Shown here one piece after another: positions 47,531 to 61,700 of a stretch of DNA of 64,000 nucleotides. Source of the stretch: Brachionus plicatilis (taxonomy: Eukaryota > Rotifera > Eurotatoria > Ploima > Brachionidae); assembly GCA_010279815.1 (NCBI GenBank), contig QEOQ01000226.1:2134905-2198904 (forward strand). Reading direction: 5' to 3'. The notes beneath the pieces are model-generated. The model was not told the origin of the DNA. It saw only the letters and a list, made by a program, of their open reading frames with translations, and ran no database searches. Made by a program: the position numbers and the translations under genes. Each line of letters starts with the position of its first letter. The first letter of the stretch is position 1.

Positions 47531-48400
47531 TTCAAGAAATAAATGATGAATTGTAGGAGAGCTTTGAAAAAAAAGGAAAAAAATGACCATTTAGATTTGA
47601 AAACCGTAAAAGAAAAGTCAGCTATTTAAAAAGAAATGACCAGTAGAAGTTTCTGATGATGCCAAGTTGACGGCCAAAAAAACATTGAGCAAGCATCCTA
47701 ATCCGGTAGCCTGAAGTATTTGTGGTGAATTTATGAAAAATGAAAAGGGTATTAAATTGCACATGTCTAAAAAAATAAATAATTAACATGAATATACTCA
47801 TCTTTTATTTGTTTTTGTATTTTATCACTTTTACCTGAACCGTTGAGGTTAAACCGTTAACAAACCTCTTCTTTTGAAATGTATATATATTTTTATATTT
47901 TTTCATTTTAATAAATATATTTTCAAAATTAACCGAAAGTGTTTATATTTTTTAAATCCTATCGAATAATACCAATACGATTAAATTTCTACTCCCTTGA
48001 CTTCTTTGAATAAAAGAAATATCGAATCTACTTCATTTTACTTTGCTTATCGAATTAATAAAATTAAAATAGAAAAGAAAGTTAAGAAAAATTTCGAAAA
48101 TATAAACAAATTCACTTAAGGCATCACTCGTATTAAAATTTTAAACTATTAGGCAAGTGAAAGAAAATATGTACAATATGTAAACTATTATTACCCAGTC
48201 GAAACTGGTTAGTGAATAATGGATCATTTTTTTTTAGAATAGATTGAACTGCTGAATTTTGATTAACTTATATGTTTTTTATTTTAATCTCTGAGAATAA
48301 GCTAATGTGCAGAGAAAATGATCTATATAGAAATTCATTAAAGGTCCCATTTTTTTTTGCAAAAATAAAGAGAAAAATTTAAAAAATTTTTTTAAAATAA

Positions 48401-48557
48401 GGCATTTTGAATTTTTTTGTCACAAAACAAAAACAGAATATTAAAAATTCCAAAGCTTAAGTTCTGACAGACCAAAACATGTTCTGTAAATTGAAGCAAC
48501 TGATACATAATTTATACTACTAATATACCAATTATTGGTACCAAAATTCACAATGCT
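48401..48557. mobile_element. Short copy of the Mutator-like MITE
   Basis: Starts GGCATTTTGAATT and ends AAAATTCACAATGCT, matching the ends of the 56428-56768 element. The interior keeps ACAAAACAAAAACAG, GTTCTGTAAATTG and CAACTGATACA in the order of its left arm. Flanking nonamers TTAAAATAA (48392-48400) and TTTAAATAA (48558-48566) agree at 8 of 9 positions, as expected of an aged target duplication. Confidence 0.65.
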
Positions 48558-50714
48558 TTTAAATAATAGCATTTAAATTATTTATTTAAATCACTTAAAG
48601 TAACAAAAATACAATTTCAAAGTGCTGAATTAATTTTTATTGTAATTATTTTGAAAAAAAATTTTTCTTTTTGTATAGTAATTTGTGAATGCATCAACTA
48701 AAAATATAAAGCCAAAAAATTATTTTTTGTAACAAATTTAGCTTTTATTTAATTTTTTTTTGCGTGAATAATTCTCTACTGTCTATTTATTTATTTCTTG
48801 GGTTTGAGTAAAAAATTATTGAAATCAAATACTGAATTAAATGATCCTAAAAAAAAGTATTAGGTAAATAGGATGACAATCAAGATAATGAAGGTATGTA
48901 AATATAAATTTTTTAAATAAATTTATTTTTGTTAGACTCTTAAATTTTTCAAATAATTATTTAAGTCAAATTAAAATTTCACTATTCAATTATTTCGACA
49001 GAAAATGTATTTTTGTAAAAAAACGTTCTCTTAATGTAAAGTCCTTTCTTGAAATCAATAATTCTTAACAATTAATTGCTTATATTTTCTTATTTCATTA
49101 TAATTTATATTTATTGAAAAAATTATACTAAGCACAGTTAAAAATTACATTTTTAACAAGCTTTCTTTAATTTAAACTGTATTTTAATTTTAACTTTAAA
49201 ACTGAAATACCGAACTGACCAGGGGTTTCCTCTCAACTTTTTAAAATAAAAATGACCAAAAAAAAAAGCTTTTGGCTTATTACAGTTGAGTATAAAAAAA
49301 AATAATTACTTTTTTTATTTAAATAATCAATTATCTAAATCAACAAATAATTTAATTCCTTTTTCTCTAAATCTTTCCGCTCGGATATTTTTAAGACAAA
49401 TTTTTGATCTCAGAATCAAAAATTAGTTAACAGCCAAAAAATGATATCATTTTATTAAATTTCATGACAGGCATGACAAATATGTACTAATGATTTGTAT
49501 ATTGGACTTAAGATGAAAGAAAGAAGAGGTAGCAATTAGAATAAAGAATTGGGAAATCGATAAAATACTTATACATATCTATTAATTGAATCTAATAATT
49601 TATTTTTAGCAACCTATACTTATATTTTGGTTTCTTACTCAAAAAAATTATATTCGATTGTGAATATTTATTTTAGAATGATATAGGTTCTTCATTTTTT
49701 TAAAATCATTAAAAAAATAATTTCATAAAATTTAGAAAATTGTCCCGTTTACTTCCAAGTTTTTTTATAAGTTATTTATATCTACTTCAATTGTACATTA
49801 TTCTGATAAGTAGAAATTATATTTTTGCTTATTTAAAATACATATATAAAAATTTGACTTTTTTAACACTTTCCTTTTACTTTGATTTATAACCTTAGTC
49901 AATTTCCATAGTTAAAAGCTCAAATATAATTGTAAAATTATTTTTAATCATCGAACGATAACCTAAATTTCAAGAAATTATTTTATGTTAGAAAATTATT
50001 GTTGATTTTTTGATTTAATCTCCTGAATATGTAAACAATTTTTTTTTTTGAATCAGGAATTTTCTTGCATTAAAAGAAATCCTTCCTAATGATCTTTAGA
50101 ATGCTTTGATAAAAAAAAAGTTTATTAAGTTAAATTTTTAGACAATCATATGAAAATACTTGGTTAATAAAAAATTGGTTAAATAAATGGTCTGCTGAAC
50201 ATAAGAATGCATTTATTTATTGAATAACAACTATTGACGGAAAAATTAACAATTAATTTATTACATATTCAAATAAGATCACGAACCATGTGGGCTCTAT
50301 CAATTGAATCCAAAAACGCCTTCGTTTTGGAGCTGTTTAGTTCATTATTTTGAATTGAGAAATTTTTTTAGGATCATATAAAAAATGATTGTTTAATCAC
50401 GTATTAAAAAAATTCATGCTTGGATAATAAATCTGGCTCTATTACAGGGTAGTCGTAAGACACTAAAAATTACATGATAAAGCGAAATATAAAGTTTTTA
50501 ATAAAAAATTTCAAATTAAAAATACTATCAACATAAAAAATTAAGTTGGTTTCGGATTGTGGTTTATATGAAATTAAAAAGAGTAAGCGAGAAAAAAATC
50601 AAGCTCCTTTATATCAAGTGAAGCCAACATATTAGTTAATTATTTTGGTGTTGAATTTAAATTGTGGTTCATATTTTAAATTGAAGTTTTGTTGATTTTT
50701 AGATTTTAGGCAAA

Positions 50715-52134
<1,420 letters not shown>

Positions 52135-52143
52135 ATGTAACCA

Positions 52144-52149
52144 AATAAA
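52144..52149 (+). terminator. PP1 polyadenylation signal
   Basis: AATAAA nine bases after the PP1 stop codon. A canonical hexamer this close predicts a very short 3' untranslated region; given the A/T-rich context other hexamers downstream could serve instead. Confidence 0.4.
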
Positions 52150-54191
52150 ATATCATATTCTTATTGTTTTCTTTATTAATGATTGCAGTAAGCATCTAAA
52201 GGCTAAAATATCTATTTGGATGAGTTTTTATTAAATAGAGAAAAATATATATTTAATTTTACAAGTTGTTTTTTTCGCAATGTTTTTCGTTTTACGAAAC
52301 TTTTTCACACATTTAATAAGTTCAAAACTGTAGCAAAATTCAAGGATTTTGTTTTGAATTTAAAAAAAAATTCTTTAAAAATGAAATTAAACAAAAGCAA
52401 GGCATTAAGGAAATTTTTTTTGGCTTAATTTTTATTTTTGTAAAATTAATAAAAAAGTAAATGGAAAATCGTTGGAAAATTTAATTAGTTATTTGAGTAA
52501 AAAAAATAATTGAATAATCTATCTATTTTTGTATTCTTTACGCTTCTTATAAAATTAATATTTTTTGAATTGTAACTTAAATAAAAATTTAGAAAAACTC
52601 CTCAATTTATTCATTTTGTTCAACTATTATTTTACTATTATTTTGAGTAATTATTTGAATTTCAAATAATTTATTGAAATTTTATACCTTTAATAAATAA
52701 ACTCACTAAATATTATTTATTTGTCATCAAGAATAATTAAAGAAAACTCTATACTCCAATTGATGCTTAATTAATCAAAAGTAAATTTAAATTTTTCTTA
52801 TGAAATATTTTTTCCAAAAAAAATAGTGAGGTCTTTTAAATATAATAATAATAATAAATAAAAAGGTTAAAGAATAAAGATGATTATCAATAATCCTTAG
52901 ACTGGGCAAAGAATTTTTTTGTGCCATAGTAACCTGTAAAATCTTTCAAATCAAAAAATAAATGATTAATTTATTTTATAATATTATTAAATAATGATTA
53001 AAACTATTAAAAACTGTTTGTTCGCTCACTTCTCTTTACAACTTGTTCCACTCATTCGCTACTTTTTTTCAGAAAAAAGTTTTATCATGATTTAAATTTT
53101 TAGACAAGCTGTTTTTCTAAACTATAAATGTGACTTCTTGTTTCATAATAATCAGACATTTGATCCACGAACAATTTTCATTTAAGATTGGTAGATTAGC
53201 CATTTTTTTAACCAAACTTGAAAAACCAGATAGTTTATTTAATCGGTTTTAAAAAGAAAGGATTTTTAGTGAATTAAACCTCGATCTGGCTTTGATCAAA
53301 ATTTTTTTGAAGAACCTGTTTTGTTATTGAATTAAAAAAAATGAAGTTTTTGAATAGTTTGGATTATTTTTATAAAATTTATTAAATTTTTAAATATCAT
53401 TTAAAAATAGTTAAAACATTTAAACCAATTATTATGACAATTAACCGGTTGATAGTGGAATCGGATACCAGCCGGTCGAACGACCCTAATGAGCTTTTTT
53501 CTTCAAGGTCATTAATTTTAAAATAACTTTTTGATCTTATTTCACCTTCTATGCTTGAAATGTCTTTTTTTAGCATCAGATTCCATGCTTGGATAGCATT
53601 CTATAAATGAGGTTTTAATAAGACAGTGAGAACTTTATTTTTTCTAATATTTCCCGTTTTATTAGCTTTATATGTGACCACTGCAAATTAAACAAAACAA
53701 AATGAAAAAATTGAATAACCCAGGAGATGAATCTTAAAATGGACATTATAAGATCTTATAATATAATATTAGAAATAAGATCAGTTTCTAATCTTAAAAA
53801 AAAAATCGATATAAAATTTTAATTTTAAAATTATTATATGTTGAAATTTTAGATCTTGCAGATTTCTATATATTTCGTTTCAAATTCTTGATTAAGATCT
53901 TGAAGTTTTCTTAACTCGAGATCAAAACATTAAAAATTATATTAAGAACTTGACAACATCTGAGAATTTCACCAAATATGTTTTCCATGTAAGATTGCTT
54001 TAAGATGTATATTTCATATTTTTTTGTAAAATCTTAATCAAAAAGATATGGTTTAAATTTGATTTAAGAAATGTTCAAGATCAATTAATAAGCTCTTAAA
54101 TTATTCTTATTAATATTAATTTTAAGAAGCAAATGAAAATCATCTATTTTTAAAAAATAACAGATCTCCAATATACAAAAGTTATCAATTA
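52150..54191. other. Non-coding, downstream of PP1
   Basis: A/T-rich, with an (ATA)n run at 52842-52857. A G/C-richer patch near 53450-53495 (AACCGGTTGATAGTGG, CAGCCGGTCGAACGACC) is unassigned. No gene is visible. Confidence 0.5.
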
Positions 54192-54199
54192 TTTAAATC

Positions 54200-54426
54200 C
54201 AGAGTTGTTCAAAAGTCACAAGTCTCAAGTCAAGTCCAAGTCCGGATTTATTTTTTAATTTTCATTCAAAAGTCCATGTCGAGGCTTTAAAATTTTGAAT
54301 ACTGAAGAATAAATTTATGCATTAGACAACCCAAGAGTAAATAATTTTTTGATATGAAGACTGATGTAGCAAATTTAAAAAAAAAACTTGACTTGGACTT
54401 TTTTTTGGGACTTTTAAACAACTCTG
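54200..54426. mobile_element. hAT-like MITE with 8-bp target duplication
   Basis: The 227-bp element begins CAGAGTTGTTCAAAAGTC and ends with the inverted match GACTTTTAAACAACTCTG (17 of 18). It is flanked by the perfect 8-bp direct repeat TTTAAATC (54192-54199 and 54427-54434). Eight-base duplications and CAG...TG ends are hAT traits. Subterminal AAGTCAAGTCCAAGTCC on the left mirrors CTTGACTTGGACTT on the right. No coding sequence. Confidence 0.85.
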
Positions 54427-56427
54427 TTTAAATCTACCAAAGTTGCCTATTCAAGTTTCAGATTATTTTTACTACTACTACTACTACCAAAGAAGTTACA
54501 ACTTGATTCACCAACTTTTTATAGTAAATAGAATTAAAAATCAAACCTTACAAAAAATTAATTTTTCGATTGAAAAAGTTTTAAAGTTTCTTTTAATAAA
54601 TTAAATTTATAATATTTTTAATTTTATGTTAGTTACCGAATATCAAAATATTAATCATTTTTTATTTAGAAGAGAAATTTTTAAAATTAAACGTTCAACT
54701 CTCATTTATAAGGATGAAAATAGCCGATAGAATCAAAGCATTGATTTTTTTATATAATTTAACGAATAATTAGTTTTTATTTTAATTGCAATATAATATT
54801 ATCTAAATTATATTGAGTTTTAAAAAAAAATTTATCAACTTACTGATTTACGATGTAATATTCATGTTTTAACGGTTAATTAAAAGAGATTAACCTTCAA
54901 AACTTGTCGATTGTAAAATTTAAACTATAAAACGTGTCCATTGAATTATTTTGATAAACAGTGAAACTAAAATTTAATTGTTTTTTTGGCAATAATTTAA
55001 ACACAAATTAGAAAAAAATTTAAAAGGCTTTCGGCTTAGTTTTTTACATTAAGAAATTTGAAAATGGAATGTTTGATACTAATTCTATTTAAATTGTAAT
55101 TTTATTTGATTTGTAATGGTATTTAAACTGTAATCTATTTATTATGTAATTCTATTTTTATATTCTTGCATATTTTTCCTTTGTAAAATTCTTGTACATA
55201 AAACTTACTTAATTCCACACAATACTTTCTTAGATTAAACTAAACAATGACTCTTACTGAACTGAAAAAAAAAAAAAAAAATGTATTTGTCTGTTATTTT
55301 CCATCTTTTCTGCACAATTTCGGCTACCATAGATGTCCTCCTAGTAGGTCATCTCCGCAAGCTTGCTTGCTGTAGCTTATTCTTATTATTATCATTATTA
55401 TTATTAATAAACTAATTTTTTTTTTCAATTCTATATTGAAAGGATTTTTAAGAATTTTAAATTAATAAATTAGATTTGACTTTTAATATTAAGTTTATGA
55501 TTTGCTTCATGATCTAAAATGACTCTTGAACTTTTTATTTTTAAGATCTTAGACACAATAGAAAAAATTTAATTTTCGAAAAGAACATTTTCTTAAAAAT
55601 TCTTAAATCCTACCTAATCTTAAAAGATTCTTGTAAGATCATATACCAAACCTGAATTTCTACTATTCCAGAAATTACGATCTTTTAAAAGAAATTCTAT
55701 CAGAAATTGCCTATGATCTTATGAATTTCTTAATCAAGATTTTAATCAAGTTCATCTCCAGGGAACTTTAAATTAAAAATAAAACATGTGATTGAAACGA
55801 ATTTCAAAAAATGATATTTTTTCAATTTAAAAGAGGAAAGATTCGAAGAGCTTTTTTAAGAAACTAAAAAGTGCGAATATTGAATGAGTTTCTAAGCAAG
55901 AATGCATTGTTAAAGAATTTTAACAGCTTAAAAAACAGATAAATAGATGAATAGAAACTGATAAAGCTAATTTATGGATTAAGTATTTTTCGAGATGCTT
56001 GTTACACTCACAGATTTAAATTTGTGACTTTATGAAAAAAGTTATAAGATTTTTTAGCATTTTTGTCATAAAGCTAGTCTGATTTTTTTTTTAAATCTTT
56101 TAAAACAAAAGGATTTTTTTTTTATTAAATTTGATGGTGAATTAGATAAAAATTTTAAATAATTCAGTCATTCAAGCTAATAAACATTAATCAATTCCCT
56201 AAAATTAAATAGAATAGCACAATTTTTCAATTTTTTTCCGCCGAATATTTTATAAAATTTCTCAATTATTAGTATTAAATATAAGTAAATAAATTAAAAT
56301 CATACTTTGTAGAAATCTCCTTTATTTATTTCTAAACTATTTTTTAAATAAAAATATAAATTAAGGATGTTTTATTTCAAGGCGAAATTTAAAAGATTTT
56401 CTCAAATAAAATTTTGGATCTAAATTG
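54427..56427. other. Non-coding interval with one LINE-like tail
   Basis: A/T-rich DNA with (ACT)n at 54471-54487 and the LINE-like 3' end at 55319-55410. No gene is supported. Confidence 0.5.
55319..55410 (+). mobile_element. Probable LINE 3' end with TTATTA tail
   Basis: A G/C-richer block (CGGCTACCATAGATGTCCTC, GGTCATCTCCGCAAGC, TTGCTTGCTGTAGCTTATTC) runs into TTATTATTATCATTATTATT. A structured block followed by a simple tandem tail is the 3' end plan of CR1-like LINEs. No coding remnant adjoins it. Confidence 0.4.
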
Positions 56428-56768
56428 GGCATTGTGAATTGTGGAACAAAGAACAAAAACAAAAATTTTAAAATGAAATGTCTTTTTTACTCTGAGTCCA
56501 AAAATTGTTCTGCAAAATGTATCAGCTGATACAAACTTTGTACCATCCAAATTAAGTTTGTGCAATAACTCTGCAATTTAATTTTAATGATTTACTGTTA
56601 CATTTAGTGCTTTGCAGAATTGCAAAGTTTTTGCAGAGACATAATTTGGGTGGTACAAAGTTTGTATCAGCTGATACATTTTGCAGAACAATTTTTGGAC
56701 TCAGAGTAAAAAAGGTAATTCATTTTAAAATTTTTGTTTTTGTTCTTTGTTCCAAAATTCACAATGCC
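56428..56768. mobile_element. Mutator-like foldback MITE with 9-bp target duplication
   Basis: The 341-bp element has arms of about 150 bases beginning GGCATTGTGAATT and ending AATTCACAATGCC, nearly identical as inverted repeats (GGAACAAAGAACAAAAACAA; GTCCAAAAATTGTTCTGC; ATGTATCAGCTGATACAAAC). The perfect 9-bp direct repeat TCTAAATTG flanks it (56419-56427 and 56769-56777). Long terminal inverted repeats with 9-bp duplications point to the Mutator superfamily. The short frame that runs across the right arm is not a gene. Confidence 0.85.
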
Positions 56769-57302
56769 TCTAAATTGAAAAACTTTAGAAAACTTTTGGT
56801 TTCACCCAAGCTTTCTTGCTACAATCTTCTAAGATAATTATTTATTTAATAATTACTAATTAGATATTGTATTAATTTTAATTTTATTTATTTTAGGTAC
56901 CAAAAATAAAAAAAATTTTAAAAGACTTTAAGATAGATTAAATTTTTCTAGCAAAAATATAGCATTATTTGAATAATAAATTTTTAATTGCAAACAGAAC
57001 AAATTTTAACTTCTTTTGGTGAAAAAAAACAATGTCAAAACATGATCAAAACATTATTTTCAGAGAGAATTCAGAAGAAGCTACATAATCAGTAGCGAAG
57101 TTTACCATTATGTAGCATGAGAATTAGTTCCACGAGCTCAGTATTTTTAGAAATTTATTACAGTTTAAGCTTAATATTCATCTATTAATTGTGATTCAAA
57201 TCAAGATGTTCATTTAGTGATTGAAATATGATTAGAATAGTATTAGAAATGATGGCTCTGAAGATGATATTGATCTGGGGGAGAATCATTATTTGGATCC
57301 TT
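56769..57302. other. Non-coding spacer between two elements
   Basis: A/T-rich spacer between the Mutator-like foldback and the antisense LINE relic. It may hold the lost 3' part of that LINE, since the LINE frame runs leftward into it. No end can be placed. Confidence 0.4.
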
Positions 57303-57593
57303 AATGAAAGTCGTTGCCATTCCAAACACTTTCTTGTCAATACACGCTTTAAAACTATTCACTGTTTTGGCTTTTACGCTTTTTTCTGACAGATTATTTC
57401 AATGTGGCATCACTCTATTCAAGAAAAAGCTTTACTCATATGACCCTCTTTTGCTTATTTCTCTTACCAATTCAAAAGAATATCCTTAAATTTAAAGACA
57501 AACCTTAAACAAATTGATTTCATTAACCAGCTTGGTCCTTTCAACATTGTTGACAATTTTGTTTATTTGAATCAAATCGCCTTTTATTCTTCT
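57303..57593 (-). pseudogene. Decayed LINE ORF2 C-terminus
   Basis: The minus strand reads RRIKGDLIQINKIVNNVERT, then GYSFELVREISKRGSYE, then NNLSEKSVKAKTVNSFKACI followed by DKKVFG. These are the blocks RR-GDLIQ-KI, R-HSFKL and WN-LP-VV-A-SVNSFK-LD that end the ORF2 protein of many CR1/Jockey-like non-LTR retrotransposons, in the right order. A stop replaces the Trp, and frameshifts occur, so it is dead. Confidence 0.75.
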
Positions 57594-57996
57594 ATCTTAT
57601 AAAGACTTTAACAAACGCAATTGCTACTTCAGTAAAGGTCCAGTTTTTTAAGACATTTAATCTAATGTATTTTGACTATTGCTCTACGCTTTTATGGTAT
57701 TTTTCAAAAGAAGAAATATATAAATTAGCTAAGAGTTACTATATTTCCATCATAAAACTTTTAAATGTAAAAGAAAATTTCATTAAAGCGAATAGCTTTA
57801 TATTCTTCAGATATTATAAGATTTTTCAATTCAATCGTTCCAATTCAGAAAACTTGAATGACTTTTTTCCTTCATGGAATAATTTAGTTCTGTAAAATGC
57901 TTAATTTTACTGCAGTAAAATAAGTCTGCAATATTGTCATTAAAAAGCATTCTAATCAGTGGAACAGTTATTTTGCAGAATTTTTTCAGACATATA

Positions 57997-58561
57997 CAGT
58001 GGTGATTTGGTAACAGTATTTTACGAAAATTTACGTAAAATACCGTAAATTAACCAAATTTTACCATATTTTACGTAAATTAACGTAAAATCTGAAAAGT
58101 GAAAAAGAAGTATTTTACGAAAAATTACGTAAATTTTCAGGATTTTGAGATAATTTTGGTAAAATTTGGTAAAATCAAAAACGGCCAATTCAAAATTCAA
58201 AATTTTTTAAAAAAATGTCTTTTTTTTCCATAATCGAAAATTTAAGAAAGCTTTTTTTATAACAATTTAAAAATAACTATAGTTTTGACCAATTTATGAA
58301 AAAAAAACTGTCTTAAATTTTCGATTATGGAAAAAAAAGACATTTTTTTAAAAAATTTTGAATTTTGAATTGGCCGTTTTTAATTTTACCAAATTTTACC
58401 AAAATTATCTCAAAATCCTGAAAATTTACGTAATTTTTCGTAAAATACTTCTTTTTCACTTTTCAGATTTTACGTTAATTTACGTAAAATATGGTAAAAT
58501 TTGGTTAATTTACGGTATTTTACGTAAATTTTCGTAAAATACTGTTATCAAATCACCACTG
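57997..58561. mobile_element. Tc1/mariner-like foldback MITE, 565 bp, TA-flanked
   Basis: Ends CAGTGGTGATTTGGTAACAG and CTGTTATCAAATCACCACTG are inverted and flanked by TA at 57995-57996 and 58562-58563. The arms are near-perfect reverse complements for about 250 bases, leaving a loop of only about 60 bases near 58250-58310. TA duplication and CAGTG ends are Tc1/mariner traits. The arms are built from repeated TTTACGTAAAAT-type words. No transposase is present. A solo arm is at 47075-47318. Confidence 0.9.
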
Positions 58562-58574
58562 TATTTTCGGAGTC

Positions 58575-58715
58575 TATAGTAATAGGTGACCAGTGGGTCA
58601 AATATTATGTGACCAGTACCCTTCACCTAAAATATGTGACCAAGACTGTCCATCTAATTTTCAAAGATGGAATATGTGACCAGAAGAAAAACAATAAAAA
58701 ATTACTTGACCAAAG
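58575..58715. repeat. GTGACC-family repeat next to the foldback
   Basis: ATAGGTGACCAGTGGGTC, ATTATGTGACCAGTAC, AATATGTGACCAAGAC, AATATGTGACCAGAAG and TTACTTGACCAAAG follow one another within 140 bases. This is the same word as in the element at 39233-40350. Confidence 0.55.
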
Positions 58716-61700
58716 AAATTAAAAATCATCAGTTTTAAATTTTAATGTTTTTTAGCCATAAGTTTTTTTAACCCTTTCCGCTTAAAAAAATTATCGAATT
58801 CAGGATACTTATTAAAAATTTTTTTTACTTCTTCTATAGTATATTTGTATCAAGTATTTTTTCATTCTTTTAACAGAAGGTTTTGAAAATTAGATGGCAC
58901 ATAAGTATTTTTTATTTGATTTTTAATTTCAAATAAAAATTGTTAGCATTTTGAAAATATTGTTATTCTTTGTCAGAAGTTTTCGTGATTTTTAGTATCA
59001 AAAGTATGAATTTTGGTGCGATATTTTTGCTAGAAAAAATTTGAAGAGGAATAGAATTAATTTAATTTTAATTAAATAAATTTGGTTTTCGAAGTAACTG
59101 AATGACGTTTAAGCCAAATTTAAAAGATGTAATCTAAGGGAGATATTTAAGAAAATTAAAACATTTTGAATTTTTTAATTTGAGTTAATGCTTACTATAA
59201 TTCTTTAATTTCAAATGGTTTTATGAAGCATTCTATAGCAATCTTTATTTTTAACAAACGAAAAACTGATATAAAAAAGATATTATTTAAATATATTTAG
59301 AAACACGAAATTAATTTTATAATTTCAATTTTATATCTAACAAAAAAACTTAATTAAGAATTTATCGTGCTGATATGCTTGATATGATTGTATACATGTG
59401 TATTATTTAGATCAAATTACAATCAAGTATATATATTTCATATATTTTGATTTCATTTAGAATTTAATTATCTTATTAATTGACTTTGAAAAATCTGATA
59501 ATTTTAACTTTTAATTATTTTAACTAAGTCTATTAAACAAAAAATACGTTTAAAATCAAAATTACTAAATTTCTGAACTACATATATTTGAAAATTATAT
59601 TAATTTTATATAATTTTTCTCCTTATATTTTTTTAGACCTTTCCTTATTTTCAAGGTCCTGCAATAATTAGATTAACATGAGAACCTAGGTCATTGCGCT
59701 TAAATCAGGGACTATCCCAAAATTTTACTAATTATTTTACTATATTTTGAAGATTTTTTTCATCCTTAAAATTGAACAGAAGAATAAATTTTTTTATTAA
59801 ATATCGACTGATAAGAAGGTGAAAACCATTTTGAGCTGTTTAAAGGAAAAGATCTTAAATTATTTTATGAAAGAAAAAATTAATTAAATAAAATAGAAAT
59901 AAATTAATTTAAGTTTTGTTTTTCATGTTAACAAAGTTAGCATGCAGATTTTATGCAATATTGATTAACATCGGCTCTTCAAAATATCAAACGCCAAAAT
60001 TTTAAATTAGAGCTATTATTTAAAGCATTTATCAACAATTTTATCATTATCACACCTCTATTTAAATACTTGAATTTTGTATATTTCAACTTATTTTAAA
60101 AAAGATCTTTTCAAGCTTAACAATTCGGAAAAAGTTCAAAGAATTTAGTTTAGAAGCGTTTCTAACAAAAGAAATTTTTTTATAACGGTAAGAGAGTCTA
60201 TATCATGGTGATGCAATTCAAAAAATTATCACAGCAAGATTCTTTTCAATTCCTTTCAAACAGAGATCAGGATTTCAAGCGATTACGTGGCAGACTTTAT
60301 CTATTAGACGTGGCACCATCAAGTGGCTGTTCAGGTCTTAAAGCATAGTTATCTTTATTTGGAAACAATCAAGTATTGAACCAGTTAATACGATTTATTA
60401 AGGAAACAAAATAATTAGTGATGGCAACAATTATTGTTAGTACCATGATTGGCACTTGAAATAAAAAGATTAAATTTTTAATTACATTTATAATTAGATC
60501 CGATTTCTTGTGATAAAAATTCTTTTATTTAAAAAATTTAAAATAAAATAAAATGCCGAAAAGTGTCCTATTTCAGGCGATAATGTCAACCAAAAAATAA
60601 AGTTATTTTAATCTAATTTTCGGTAGAACATACCGATGAGACATTAAACGAAAATAAATCCTGTTTTTCTCCCATGCAGATAAAATATTGATACTAAAGA
60701 TTGAGATTCGCTGCGCGTTTAATAGAATTTCTAAAATCTTATTGTTACTGCAAAACTAGAAACTAGCCGATGGATTAAATTTTATTACTACCAGTATTTA
60801 TAATCGAATTAAAAATAAAAACTATTCTGTTTGTTTCTATTGTCCTACTAATGCTCTATGGCGTGAAATAATCTAATTTGTGTCCCCAACAAGCTTATCA
60901 AGATAATATGGTAATGCCGAGTAGACAACTTTATTGGAGCATATAATTTTTGACAATAATTAGAAACAATAACTTTGTTTGAAATAAATTCAAGTTTTTC
61001 TAGATTAAAAATGGAAATTAAAGTTTAATTAAAATATTTTTTATCTCTGAAAATAAAACAAAGTCGAATACTATCAAATATCTTATTAAAAATATTGTTT
61101 GACAGCAATGATTAGTCTTCTTTTTTAGTTAAAGTATTAAAAACTTGACTTTAATATTTCATTTATTTAAATTTCAATTAAAAAGCAACGGAGAAATTAA
61201 ATCAAAAAATCAATTTTTCTGATGATTAATTGAATTCAATCATTTTAATTATTTAAAATAGTATCAATTTTTAAAAATTGAATTAATCGAAGCAAAATTG
61301 AATAATTTAAAAAAATTATCTACACAACTTTTCAAAATAAACTGATCGAATTATTGAATTTTTATCAAAAATATAATTAAAGTTACAGAAATTTCAAAAC
61401 CAATAGCAAAAAAGATTTTTGATTTTAAATTTTGTTATAATTTTTGTTATTTATTTTAATAAAATCAAGAAATCTTAAATTAAAAATAGAAAAAATAAAC
61501 AAACTGAAACAAAAATCAATTATCTTAGTATTTTTTAATTTTATCAGTTTTCTAAAAGCTGTATATATTTTTTTTTAAGTTAAACAATTTAAATTTTTTT
61601 TCTTTATTTGATAGTGATTCATCTCAGTACTATTTCTACCTTTCATTCCGCTGACTAATTGTTTTTAAAAACTAAATTCTTAGTCAAAAATTTTCTTTTT

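Larger units (their letters stand above)
46661..50714. other. Non-coding interval before PP1, with MITE copies
   Basis: Contains a solo arm of the Tc1/mariner-like foldback (47075-47318), a TGTGATCA-rich stretch (47395-47530) and a short Mutator-like MITE (48401-48557). The remainder is A/T-rich with no supported gene. The PP1 promoter must lie at its right end, but no TATA box stands out. Confidence 0.5.

Noticed and set aside
53450..53500. tRNA-like or tRNA-SINE patch (GGTCGAACGACC resembles a B box)
   Set aside because: No acceptor stem, anticodon arm or A box at the right spacing.
56607..56837. 76-codon frame across the Mutator-like element
   Set aside because: Runs across the right inverted arm, the target duplication and flank; explained by the element.
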